This document shows positions 18,966 through 27,198 of a stretch of 60,678 bases of DNA, in pieces; the first letter of the stretch is position 1, and each line of letters begins with the position of its first letter. This DNA comes from Nitrospira sp. (lineage in GTDB: Bacteria; Nitrospirota; Nitrospiria; Nitrospirales; Nitrospiraceae). Under the pieces are notes generated by a model. The model ran no database searches and was not told the origin of the DNA. It worked only from the letters and a program-made list of their open reading frames with translations. Position numbers and translations under genes: made by a program. The stretch spans positions 1-60,678 of the forward strand of contig JAOUHD010000002.1 in NCBI GenBank assembly GCA_029865345.1, read 5' to 3'.

Positions 18966-19991
18966 TTATTTGTAGGCGATCGCCGCGCTCGATGGCCCAA
19001 CGAGATGGATGACCTCGACCCGTGTGAAGCCCACCTCGCTACACCACCGGCGGAAGTCTGCGCCGGAATAATCAAACGCGTCGCCGAATTCGATGAGCAT
19101 GTTGAGCGACATCAGCAACCCCTGCACATTTTCTCGACGGGCATCATCGATCAGTGCTTCGATGGCCACCAACGCGCCGCCCGGTGGCAATGCGTCGTAG
19201 GCGGCTCGGAGTAAATACATCTTTTTCTCCAGATTCCAGTCGTGCAGAATCATGCCCATTGTAATGATGTCTGCCTTTGGTAGCTGGTTCTTGAAGAAGT
19301 CGCCGGACGCCGTGCTCACACGATGTTCCAACCCAGCGGCAGCGACATATTTCTTCGCAATCGGTTCGACCACCGGCAGATCGAAGCTGATGCATTGCAG
19401 ATGGGCATGGCGCTTCGCGATTTCGATGCTGAGCAGACCGGTCGCGCCGCCGACGTCGCAAAGGGTCTGGTATTTTGAGAAGTCGAATTTCTCCGCGAAC
19501 GCCTCGAAGTTGAGGCGTGAAATGCCGGTCATGGCGTCCATGAATTGTTCCAGCCTAGGCAGATCCGAATAAAGTTCTTCAAACATTCCCTTCTGCCCAT
19601 GCTTCACCTCGTTCTGCGGCCGTCCTGTCCGCAACGCTTCCGGCAGATCATTCCAAAATTTGAACAGCCGCGCGTTGAGCATAACGAGAATTCCTCCGAT
19701 GTACCGCGGGCTCGCAGCATCGAGGAAGAGGGTGCCTTCTGCCGTATTGAAATACTTCGCATCGGGACCGTCACCATCACGACCGAGAAACTGCATCGCC
19801 ACGAGCGCATCAAAAAAATCGGGATTTGCGCGTGGGTGGAATTGCAATTCCTTGCCCAACTCCGCCCCTGTAAGACGGCGACCGCCAAGTGTCGTGAAGA
19901 GACCGACCTCCACAGCTGTGAGCAGCACCTTAGAGCCCCAAAAGCCAAAGGCAGTTTGCAAAATGGAGGAGGGATTTGGAGAGGGGTTCAT
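18966..19991 (-). CDS. SAM-dependent O-methyltransferase (Methyltransf_2 type)
   Basis: 341 aa, the plant-COMT/hydroxyneurosporene-methyltransferase-like class. An N-terminal helical dimerisation domain (SKVLLTAVEVGLFTTLG) precedes a Rossmann methyltransferase: YQTLCDVGGATGLLSIEIAK (SAM motif I), FDLPVVEPIAKKY, GDFFKNQLPKADIITMGMIL and HDW (catalytic His region), then GGALVAIEALIDD. Substrate unknown: small phenolic, quinone-related or carotenoid-type compounds are typical. Homologues occur in anammox and Nitrospira-like genomes as far as I recall. It is an isolated leftward gene. Confidence 0.85.
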   Translation of the reverse strand: MNPSPNPSSILQTAFGFWGSKVLLTAVEVGLFTTLGGRRLTGAELGKELQFHPRANPDFFDALVAMQFLGRDGDGPDAKYFNTAEGTLFLDAASPRYIGGILVMLNARLFKFWNDLPEALRTGRPQNEVKHGQKGMFEELYSDLPRLEQFMDAMTGISRLNFEAFAEKFDFSKYQTLCDVGGATGLLSIEIAKRHAHLQCISFDLPVVEPIAKKYVAAAGLEHRVSTASGDFFKNQLPKADIITMGMILHDWNLEKKMYLLRAAYDALPPGGALVAIEALIDDARRENVQGLLMSLNMLIEFGDAFDYSGADFRRWCSEVGFTRVEVIHLVGPSSAAIAYK

Positions 19992-20065
19992 ATGACAGTG
20001 ATCTCCTGCTGGTGGTTACAGGTCACCATTGATAATTTCGTCGCCGATCCGCTCGTTTCCTCATC

Positions 20066-20449
20066 TCAAACATCAACGAGCAGTCCGCAGATGTCAATAA
20101 ATACTCTGACGTTACCCGCGGTGTCCTTGCGCGCGACTGAAAAGATAAGGTTGGACTTGGGATCCGCGTAGAGCATCGCTTCTTGGCTTCCAAAGAACCT
20201 CGCGGGAAACTCTGGCTCGTCTATCTCAGACACACCGGTGAGCCCAATGGGATAGATACCGACTCTCGAACGTGTCGTCACGTGAACCGCGTAAAAGAGG
20301 GGTTGAGTCGGGTGCCCGAAACCATTGATGCCGAGAAATTTGACATCGAATCGTTTCCTGGCCGGCACGGTACAGACGACGACATCCTTGTTGCTTTCTC
20401 CATCACTCAGATTGACAACCGCTCCCGTCTGAAAAGGTCGTTGAGCCAT
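20066..20449 (-). CDS. Hypothetical protein, beta-rich
   Basis: 127 aa from ATG 20449, chosen because AAAGGA lies 10 bases upstream and the preceding residues of the track ORF look untranslated. Sequence is mainly beta-strand-like (VVCTVPARKRFDVKFLGING, FYAVHVTTRSRVGIYPIGLT, NVRVFIDICGLLVDV). No signal peptide or TM. I do not recognise a family. The body is well codon-structured and the end is clean, so it is probably a real gene. Confidence 0.6.
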   Translation of the reverse strand: MAQRPFQTGAVVNLSDGESNKDVVVCTVPARKRFDVKFLGINGFGHPTQPLFYAVHVTTRSRVGIYPIGLTGVSEIDEPEFPARFFGSQEAMLYADPKSNLIFSVARKDTAGNVRVFIDICGLLVDV

Positions 20450-20930
20450 ACGAGGGATTCCTTTCATAAGAAGAAACAGCGAACAAAAGTTTTGACAGAG
20501 ATTGAGCGTACGAGGGGTGGTAGGGGGAGTCAAGTCAGCAGAGTGATGGCGGCACAAAGTGGGTCTGTTATTCAATGGCGTGAGCATGACTCCCAAGGGC
20601 GTTTTGGGCCGACACCTGTCCGGGTGGGATCGTCAAAATAGAATCCATATCGGTAGCATTATGGATGCCCAATGAGGAGGAGTGGGTGCGGTGACTTTGA
20701 CTATCAAGTATGCTGCAGAATCACTGTTGAATCGACAGATCAAGTTATGGGGTACTGAAAGAGTCGGTCGAGGCTCATGCGAGACCTGGAGTTGGCAAAG
20801 CAGTTTGTAAGGGCTAGGGTAATGGCGACGGCAATTCTGTTGACGAGGCCGGTGGATCTGACGTATCGTGGCTTACCGATCCGGGTTCATGACTAGATAC
20901 TGGATCTGAGCCTAAGGAGCTACGCTAACC
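20450..20930. other. Intergenic region, no gene seen
   Basis: About 480 bases between divergent genes. Short ORFs here overlap in several frames without motifs. I see no convincing promoter, RNA gene or strong hairpin, apart from AAGGAG ahead of ispH. Confidence 0.5.
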
Positions 20931-21893
20931 ATGAAGATCTATCTTGCCAATCCCCGTGGGTTTTGCGCCGGTGTCGATCGGGCGATCGATATCGTGGATC
21001 TGTCGCTTAAGAAGTACGGCGCTCCAATTTATGTTCGTCACGAGATCGTCCATAGCCGTCATGTGGTGAACTCACTCCGGCACAAGGGCGCGGTCTTTGT
21101 GGAAGAGTTGAACGAAGTGCCTGAGGGGTCGGTCGTCATTTTTAGTGCACATGGCGTAGCGAAGTCAGTGTGGGAAGAAGCGAATCAGCGTCGTCTGCAC
21201 GTGATTGATGCAACCTGCCCGCTCGTGATCAAGGTTCATAACGAAGTCAACCGCGACTATACCCAGGGGTATGAATTAATTCTGATTGGTCACGCCGGTC
21301 ACCCGGAAGTGATCGGGACGCTAGGCCAGGTTCCAGACAAGTTTCATTTGGTGTCTTCGGTGGAAGATGTGGAAAAGCTACAGGTGGACAACACCGTCAA
21401 TCTGTCGTATGTCACACAGACGACGCTGAGTGTGGATGAATGTCGGGACATCGTCGGCGCACTGCACAAGCGGTTTGCAAACATCAAGGGGCCACATCAG
21501 GAAGACATCTGTTACGCAACGCAAAACCGGCAGAATGCCGTCAAGGAATTGTCTCGTCTGGTGGATGTCATTCTGGTCATCGGGTCACCGAACAGCTCCA
21601 ATTCCAATCGTCTACGCGAACTGGGGGAGCAATGCGGCATTCCGTCGTACCTGATCGATTCAGCTGCCGACATCGATCCTGCATGGCTGCAAGGGGCCAA
21701 GGCAGTTGGGATTGCGGCCGGTGCGTCAGCTCCGGAAATCCTGGTCACGGAAGTCGTTGCATTCCTGAGAGCGTCGGAACCGTCCGATGTTGAAGAACTC
21801 ACGGTGATTGAGGAAGACGTCGAATTTCTCTTGCCGAAGGAACTGGTCCAGATAGAATCCTCGAAAAAGCCGGTCGGTAGCATTGCCGGGTAG
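20931..21893 (+). CDS. ispH: 4-hydroxy-3-methylbut-2-enyl diphosphate reductase
   Basis: 320 aa, last enzyme of the MEP pathway, making IPP and DMAPP from HMBPP with a 4Fe-4S cluster. The three cluster cysteines are in [25 protein letters not shown] and [11 protein letters not shown]; catalytic or substrate residues appear in [30 protein letters not shown] and [17 protein letters not shown] lies 11 bases before the ATG. dxs and ispG of the same pathway are 13-16 kb downstream beside hopanoid genes. Confidence 0.96.
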   Translation: MKIYLANPRGFCAGVDRAIDIVDLSLKKYGAPIYVRHEIVHSRHVVNSLRHKGAVFVEELNEVPEGSVVIFSAHGVAKSVWEEANQRRLHVIDATCPLVIKVHNEVNRDYTQGYELILIGHAGHPEVIGTLGQVPDKFHLVSSVEDVEKLQVDNTVNLSYVTQTTLSVDECRDIVGALHKRFANIKGPHQEDICYATQNRQNAVKELSRLVDVILVIGSPNSSNSNRLRELGEQCGIPSYLIDSAADIDPAWLQGAKAVGIAAGASAPEILVTEVVAFLRASEPSDVEELTVIEEDVEFLLPKELVQIESSKKPVGSIAG

Positions 21894-21920
21894 CTGGCAG
21901 TGCCATCCACTCATATCCCC

Positions 21921-21949
21921 ACATGGCCCTATATATTGTAGGGCCATGT
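21921..21949 (+). terminator. Hairpin after ispH
   Basis: Perfect 11-bp stem ACATGGCCCTA/TAGGGCCATGT with a 7-base loop, 28 bases after the ispH stop. There is no long T-run, so termination is likely but not certain. Confidence 0.6.
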
Positions 21950-21980
21950 TATCCATTCCACCACGCAATGTGTTTTGTTT

Positions 21981-22009
21981 TTGATTTCCAAAAACCCTTG
22001 TGGTACAAG
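21981..22009 (+). promoter_or_regulatory. Promoter of smc
   Basis: TTGATT, 17 bases, TACAAG, about 63 bases before the smc start. The -10 lies inside the palindrome at 21995. Confidence 0.5.
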
Positions 22010-22011
22010 GG
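21995..22011. promoter_or_regulatory. 17-bp palindrome over the smc promoter (candidate operator)
   Basis: CCCTTGT-GGT-ACAAGGG: perfect 7-base arms around 3 bases, covering the -10 hexamer. This is the geometry of a dimeric repressor site; the regulator is unknown. Confidence 0.4.
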
Positions 22012-22071
22012 CCGGAAACTTTTTGTTTCTCAAGCACGCGTCCTAATCTGCGCGTAACCGAGGGTGAGCTG

Positions 22072-25000
22072 ATGTATCTGAAATCTATGAACATGATGGG
22101 CTTCAAGTCGTTCGCGGAAGCCAAGATTGAATTCCCTGAGGGGGTCACTGCGGTCGTCGGGCCGAATGGGAGCGGAAAGAGCAACGTCGTAGATGCCATC
22201 CTATGGGTATTGGGCGAGCAAAGCACCAAAACGCTCAGAAGTGAAAAGATGGAAGACGTCATTTTTAACGGTACCGAACTACGAAAGCCTTTGGGGATGG
22301 CGGAAGTGTCGTTAGTGATGGGTGGGCTTGATCCGGCAATGATGAAGCTGGACGGTGGCTCGGGACTTCCGAACGAGCTGACTGAGGCGCAAGAGATGAT
22401 GATTACCCGCCGTTTGTACCGCAACGGCGAGAGCGAGTATCTCATCAATAAGATTCACTGCAGGTTGAAGGATATCCGTAGCTTGTTGCTCGATACGCGG
22501 GCGGGGAGCAAAGGACACACGGTCATTGCCCAGGGTCAGATCGATCAGATTTTGAATGCGTCGCCGCAAGACAGGCGTGAGCTCATCGAGGAGACCGCAG
22601 GCATTGTCCGGTATAAGAAACAGAAAGCCGAGGCACTACGGAAGTTGGAAGCGACGCAGCAGAATCTTCTACGTGTCCGAGATATTGTGGCAGAGGTCAA
22701 AAAGCAACTCAATTCCTTGGAACGCCAAGCTCGCCAGGCGCGGACCTTTCAGACGCTGCAGGGTGAGGCGCGCGGAATCGAAGTGATATTGTTGACGAGG
22801 GAATTCAGGGTCTTACGACAGGCATTGCAGGAGGCGGACACTGATGTCCTGAATCTGGATCAACAAGACTCTCAGAAAGCGGCCGACCTGGCTCGGCTTA
22901 CAACAGAACTCGAACAAGTGCGTCTTGATGCGATTGCGACCGCTGATTCCATCGGGAAGATTCGAGAGGAACTGGCGGGTGTCGAACAACGGCAGGCCCA
23001 CGCGCTAACGGCGGCGGAGGTCGAACGAAACCGTGGGTTGTTATTCGGCCAGCAACAGGTACAGGAATCAGCTGAGCTGGAGGAGCTAGTCCGATCACAA
23101 GAGCAGTTGGTTGCCGGACTTCGTGCCATCGAGTCGTCATTGACGTCGGTCGAGGAGGAGATGGCGATTCGGGATCGGACTCTCGAGGAACTCGATGAAG
23201 AGCTGACGCGCTTGCTCAATCAACGGGCTGCGGCTGTTGCGGAGGAGGAACGAGGGCGCAAAGATGTGCTGCAATTGGTTGTGCTTGTCGCGAATACTGA
23301 ACAAGGTATCTCGCAATTGGCCAAGCGAATGGAAGATCTCGCGGGCCGCGGCACTCGCTTGTCGTTGGAGCGAGACGAACTGCGAAGCCAGCGTGAGTCG
23401 GCGATTGAGCGCTACGAGATCTTGCGTAAGGAATATGGAGAGGCCGATCGCCTTGTCTCGCAACTACGAACAGAACAACGCACGGTGCAAGAGGAGGAGG
23501 CTCAAGCTACGGGCGCCCTCCAGTCGTTGGATCCGGTGATCTTACGACGCTCGGAAGAGCTGGCCGGAGTGGACTCGCGGCTTGAAGCATTGCAGGGTGT
23601 GGTTCGTGAAGAGATGGGCTACGGTCGGCAGGGGATCCAGCAAGGCCCCGCCCTGAAGTCTTGTGACGGGGTACGGGACGCGGTGGCCGAATGGTTGGTG
23701 GTTCCGTCGGGGATGGAACGGGCGGTTGAGGCGGTGTTGGGAGAGCGCGTTAGAGGATGGTTTGTAGATGAACCGTCTGTTGGGCAGAGGTTGATTCGAT
23801 TTCTTCAACAGGAATCGCTGGGGCGAGGCAGCTTTATTCCGCAGTGCCCACGATGGGAAGGCGGACGGACTCATGCCTGGTGGACGTCGATCGCAACGCA
23901 GCCCGGCGTGGTCGGGCTCGCCGTGGATCTGATCCAAACCGACGCGGCACGAACGGCGGCTCGTGATTCATTGTTCGATCGCATTGTCATTGTTCGATCA
24001 TTGGACCAGGCGATGCACTTGTGGGAGCAACATGTGTGGAGTGCTCCAAATGGTCCAATCTTAGTAACTCTGGATGGGGAAGTGGTGGATGCGTCGGGCA
24101 TCGTGACGGGCGGTCAGGTTCAAGGAACGCCGGGTTTGCTGGAACGCCGGCGAGAGGTGATCGATCTTGAAACCAAACGCCATGTGCTTGTGGAGGAGCT
24201 TAATCAGAGCAAGCAACAGCGAGAGATGGTGTCTGCCCAGATCCAGATGCTCACCCAGCAGGGCCGCCAACTTGGAGATGCGCTTCGAGCCGCCGAGATG
24301 CAGAATCTGTCGCTGCGCAAGGATGAGGAGAAGCTTCAGCATGTACTGAATGACCTTGACCATCGACTCACTGGGCTGGAGACGGAAATTCAGGACGGTG
24401 TCAGCGAAGGTCAGCGGTTAGAACAAGAATCGCACTCGGTCCAGACTCAATTGGGTCAATGGCTGGCTGAGAAGAGCGGACAGGAAATGATGTTGGGGAA
24501 GGTGCGCGAGCAACTGGGGTTGTTCGATAGAAATATGAGAACGCATCAGGAGCATGTGACCGAGGCGAAGCTGACCGCGGAGGGCTTGCGAGCCAAACGG
24601 CAACATGAGCAACTGAACCGCACTCGGGTGACACAACAGATCCAGGAGACGGAAGATCGGCATCGTGCATTGGGTGAGCACCTGAATAGTCTGAATGGGC
24701 TCATCGAGCAGAGCCAGACAGAACAAGCTCGTCAGGAGGGCCTCTGCCAAGAATTCAGTGTCACCGCTGGGCGGGTGAAGGGAGAATTGGTCGCCGCTCA
24801 AGAGCGACAGGCGCAACAAATGGCGGCGAGTCAAACGCGTGAGTCCGGTCTGGAAGAGTTGCGACGAGGGATTTCAGTCCTGCGAGATGCCCGGATGACC
24901 GTTGAGGTTCGTCGAGCGGAAATCCGCACCCAATTGGGAACTGTCGAAGGAACATTGTCGGGGACCTATCAGCTTGACCCCCTCACATTGATCGTTGATC

Positions 25001-25752
25001 CTACGCAGTCGAGCGACTCTATGGCCGAGGCTGAGGCTATGGCCGTAGAGGAACCCGCGCCTCGCTCTGATGCCGAGTTGAAAGAGCAGTTGCAGAAGCT
25101 CCGTGACCGGATGGATCGAATGGGACCCATCAACTTAGCGGCGATCAGCGAACACCAAGAGCTGGAAGAACGCCATACATTCTTGTCTGCCCAAGAGCAG
25201 GATCTGTCAAATTCGATCGCGTCACTGAAGGAAATCATTCAGCGGATTCACCAGACGACGAAAGAGATGTTCTCAGCTACGTACCAAGAGTTGCAGCAGA
25301 AGTTCACCGAGGTCTTCGGCCAGTTCTTCCCTGGCGGAAGGGCCGAGCTGCAGTTGGTCGATGAACCGCCTGCTGAAAACGGTGAACCTTCCGGCAATCA
25401 AGAGCCAGGTATTGAAATCGTGGCGCAACCGCCTGGGAAACGGCTGAAGAGCATCACCATGCTGTCAGGCGGAGAAAAGACGCTTACGGCGATGGCACTG
25501 TTGTTTGCGAGCTTTCTGATCAGGCCGACACCGTTCTGCCTGTTGGACGAAATCGACGCCCCGCTGGACGAGGAAAATATCGGACGGTTTACGGGGGTCT
25601 TGAAGGAGCTGGCGCAGACCGCGCAGTTCCTCGTCATTACGCACAATAAGCGGACGATGAGCATCGCTGATTCCCTCTTTGGCGTCACCATGGAGGAGCC
25701 GGGGGTATCCAAATTGGTGTCCGTCAGGCTCGGCGATTTGCAACCAGTGTAG
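22072..25752 (+). CDS. smc: Chromosome segregation protein SMC
   Basis: 1226 aa from ATG 22072. Order: N-terminal ATPase half with Walker A VVGPNGSGKSNVVDAILWVL, long coiled coil, hinge (about residues 520-690, with GMERAVEAVLGERVRGWFVD and VTLDGEVVDASGIVTGG), second coiled coil, then signature LSGGEKTLTAMALLF and Walker B PFCLLDEIDAPLDEENI. SMC dimers with ScpAB extrude DNA loops for chromosome compaction; scpA and scpB are not in the window. I move the start 72 bases inside the track ORF because KSMNMMGFKSFAE is the canonical SMC beginning and GAGGGTGAG precedes this ATG. The longer ORF opens on GTG 22000, inside the promoter. Confidence 0.95.
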   Translation: MYLKSMNMMGFKSFAEAKIEFPEGVTAVVGPNGSGKSNVVDAILWVLGEQSTKTLRSEKMEDVIFNGTELRKPLGMAEVSLVMGGLDPAMMKLDGGSGLPNELTEAQEMMITRRLYRNGESEYLINKIHCRLKDIRSLLLDTRAGSKGHTVIAQGQIDQILNASPQDRRELIEETAGIVRYKKQKAEALRKLEATQQNLLRVRDIVAEVKKQLNSLERQARQARTFQTLQGEARGIEVILLTREFRVLRQALQEADTDVLNLDQQDSQKAADLARLTTELEQVRLDAIATADSIGKIREELAGVEQRQAHALTAAEVERNRGLLFGQQQVQESAELEELVRSQEQLVAGLRAIESSLTSVEEEMAIRDRTLEELDEELTRLLNQRAAAVAEEERGRKDVLQLVVLVANTEQGISQLAKRMEDLAGRGTRLSLERDELRSQRESAIERYEILRKEYGEADRLVSQLRTEQRTVQEEEAQATGALQSLDPVILRRSEELAGVDSRLEALQGVVREEMGYGRQGIQQGPALKSCDGVRDAVAEWLVVPSGMERAVEAVLGERVRGWFVDEPSVGQRLIRFLQQESLGRGSFIPQCPRWEGGRTHAWWTSIATQPGVVGLAVDLIQTDAARTAARDSLFDRIVIVRSLDQAMHLWEQHVWSAPNGPILVTLDGEVVDASGIVTGGQVQGTPGLLERRREVIDLETKRHVLVEELNQSKQQREMVSAQIQMLTQQGRQLGDALRAAEMQNLSLRKDEEKLQHVLNDLDHRLTGLETEIQDGVSEGQRLEQESHSVQTQLGQWLAEKSGQEMMLGKVREQLGLFDRNMRTHQEHVTEAKLTAEGLRAKRQHEQLNRTRVTQQIQETEDRHRALGEHLNSLNGLIEQSQTEQARQEGLCQEFSVTAGRVKGELVAAQERQAQQMAASQTRESGLEELRRGISVLRDARMTVEVRRAEIRTQLGTVEGTLSGTYQLDPLTLIVDPTQSSDSMAEAEAMAVEEPAPRSDAELKEQLQKLRDRMDRMGPINLAAISEHQELEERHTFLSAQEQDLSNSIASLKEIIQRIHQTTKEMFSATYQELQQKFTEVFGQFFPGGRAELQLVDEPPAENGEPSGNQEPGIEIVAQPPGKRLKSITMLSGGEKTLTAMALLFASFLIRPTPFCLLDEIDAPLDEENIGRFTGVLKELAQTAQFLVITHNKRTMSIADSLFGVTMEEPGVSKLVSVRLGDLQPV

Positions 25753-26247
25753 GGGTCGGTCGTCCGGCGCCACAAGCTTCTGCTCAACGTAAGGATTAAG
25801 AGTTCTCACACCTTTCTTCACTGTCCTGGTTAGACTCGTTTCGGGACGGTCTTACCGTTAGCCGTGATCTGTCTCCAGGTGACAGACACAGTTTTCTGCT
25901 TACCGCCATAGCCTCTTTTGTCTCTGCAGTGCCAATTCCCGTAGGTAGTTTGACATTTTAGCGTTCAAGAATGTCCAGGTCATATGCCGGGAAATGCTCT
26001 GGTCATCTGAAAGGGCTGCAGAGTTGTGGAGCGAGCTCCCATCACGTACTGAGACGTGGATGCCAGGTATTGAATTAAAGCGTAATTTGTCAAATGCTTA
26101 TGGAGCTGTTCACTCTTATGTGCCAATAGTGGATGTGTAGTCAAGAAAAGTGGTTTTGCTATGAAATGGCGAATGACTCACGGTATCGTTGTTGCTCTAG
26201 CGAGAGTGTGAAGGCTGCTTCACAACCTGCATCAACGAGGAGGGATC
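25753..26247. other. Intergenic region after smc
   Basis: About 495 bases without a credible gene. It holds a small hairpin (GTGAAG-GCTG-CTTCAC, 26206-26221) ahead of the next gene. No tRNA or strong terminator is seen. Confidence 0.5.
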
Positions 26248-26496
26248 ATGGCGCTTTCGAAAATCCAGGATAGAGGGCTCCACCCACAGTCGGTTGCTCT
26301 TGCCTATGTGACCTTGGAAGCACTGCTCAGGTCAAACTGCAAAGCGGCGGAGGGGCCATTGCAGGTGGCGCGGGACGAGCGGAAGGAAGAGTTGGAGCAT
26401 GATCCTTTGAGGTCTGCCAGAGGCATTGTCAATGGACTACGCCTGTCAGTCACGTTGTGGAGTTTCGTTACTCTCGTTGTCCTCTTGACGCGGTAA
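26248..26496 (+). CDS. Small hypothetical membrane-anchored protein
   Basis: 82 aa. AGGAGGG sits 3 bases before ATG, a near-perfect ribosome site, which is the main reason to accept this gene. The N-terminal 60 residues are soluble and charged (RDERKEELEHD); the C-terminus is one TM helix (LRLSVTLWSFVTLVVLLTR) that ends the protein, so it may be tail-anchored. Not recognised. It stands alone in a 1.4-kb gene-poor stretch. Confidence 0.6.
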   Translation: MALSKIQDRGLHPQSVALAYVTLEALLRSNCKAAEGPLQVARDERKEELEHDPLRSARGIVNGLRLSVTLWSFVTLVVLLTR

Positions 26497-27062
26497 CCAT
26501 TTTCCCGTCTTGTCGCACTTACCTTTCTGCGCACATCTTTTTCAGGCCCACACCCATCGTGTTTTTAGTGAGGACATGTTGCGAGTGGCAGCATAAGTCA
26601 CTAGCCGAACCTGAATTTGTCACTCCAAAAACTCACTATCTGCTTCTGGCTGAAGATTAAGGTGAACACTGGCAATGTCGGAACCTCCGTCTAGGGTCCA
26701 ACAGTGTGTTGGCTTTAACTCTCTTCGCCACGATGATAACAATACAAGTCCCGACGAGAGCCACGACTGGCTCAGTGACTGCGACGGTTTGGGGGCTGCC
26801 ACGAACAGCGTGAATTTCCGCATTGCTACTGCTGGCCCCATCAGCACTGATCGTGGTATCGATCAACGGCAGCTTTGTCAGGGTGGGCTGTCTACCTACC
26901 ATCTGTAACTTGGCGATAGCAGTGGTGAGGTCCCTCTCATGAAGTGATCGATGGGTGGAGTAATGCCGCGGCGTTCAGTTATGGGTACGGTAGAAGCGGT
27001 GTTCTCAACCACCTACACCGATAAAAAATATAGATACTTCAGACACTTCTCCCGCCACTTGC
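26497..27062. other. Gene-poor stretch before the hopanoid operon
   Basis: Several overlapping short ORFs in different frames, none with a ribosome site plus recognisable protein. A minus-strand ORF (26657-26902) ends in a hydrophobic TEPVVALVGTCIVIIVAKRVK tail, possibly a decayed fragment, but I do not call it. Confidence 0.4.
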
Positions 27063-27091
27063 TTGACTCGTTTCCAATCGTCTGTTATAAG
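27063..27091 (+). promoter_or_regulatory. Promoter of the shc-hpnG-mla operon
   Basis: TTGACT, 17 bases, TATAAG, giving a leader of about 100 bases before shc. Context CTTGCTTGACTC matches that of the tlpA-like promoter at 12611. Confidence 0.65.
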
Positions 27092-27198
27092 CCTTCGGGG
27101 TATCCACAGGGAGTATTGGAAAGGTTTACGAAGGGAGACCATTGCAAGATGCCGGTCTTTCACCCTCCTCAGTCCTGTCGGTTAAGTCATAAAGATTC

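Noticed and set aside
21726-22448. 240-aa antisense ORF over ispH/smc
   Set aside because: Shadow of two well-supported genes; low-complexity Ser-rich translation.
26657-26902. Minus-strand ORF with a hydrophobic C-terminal tail after TEP, like a PEP-CTERM sorting signal
   Set aside because: No ribosome site, no PEP-CTERM Val-Pro-Glu-Pro motif, and the rest of the ORF looks non-coding.
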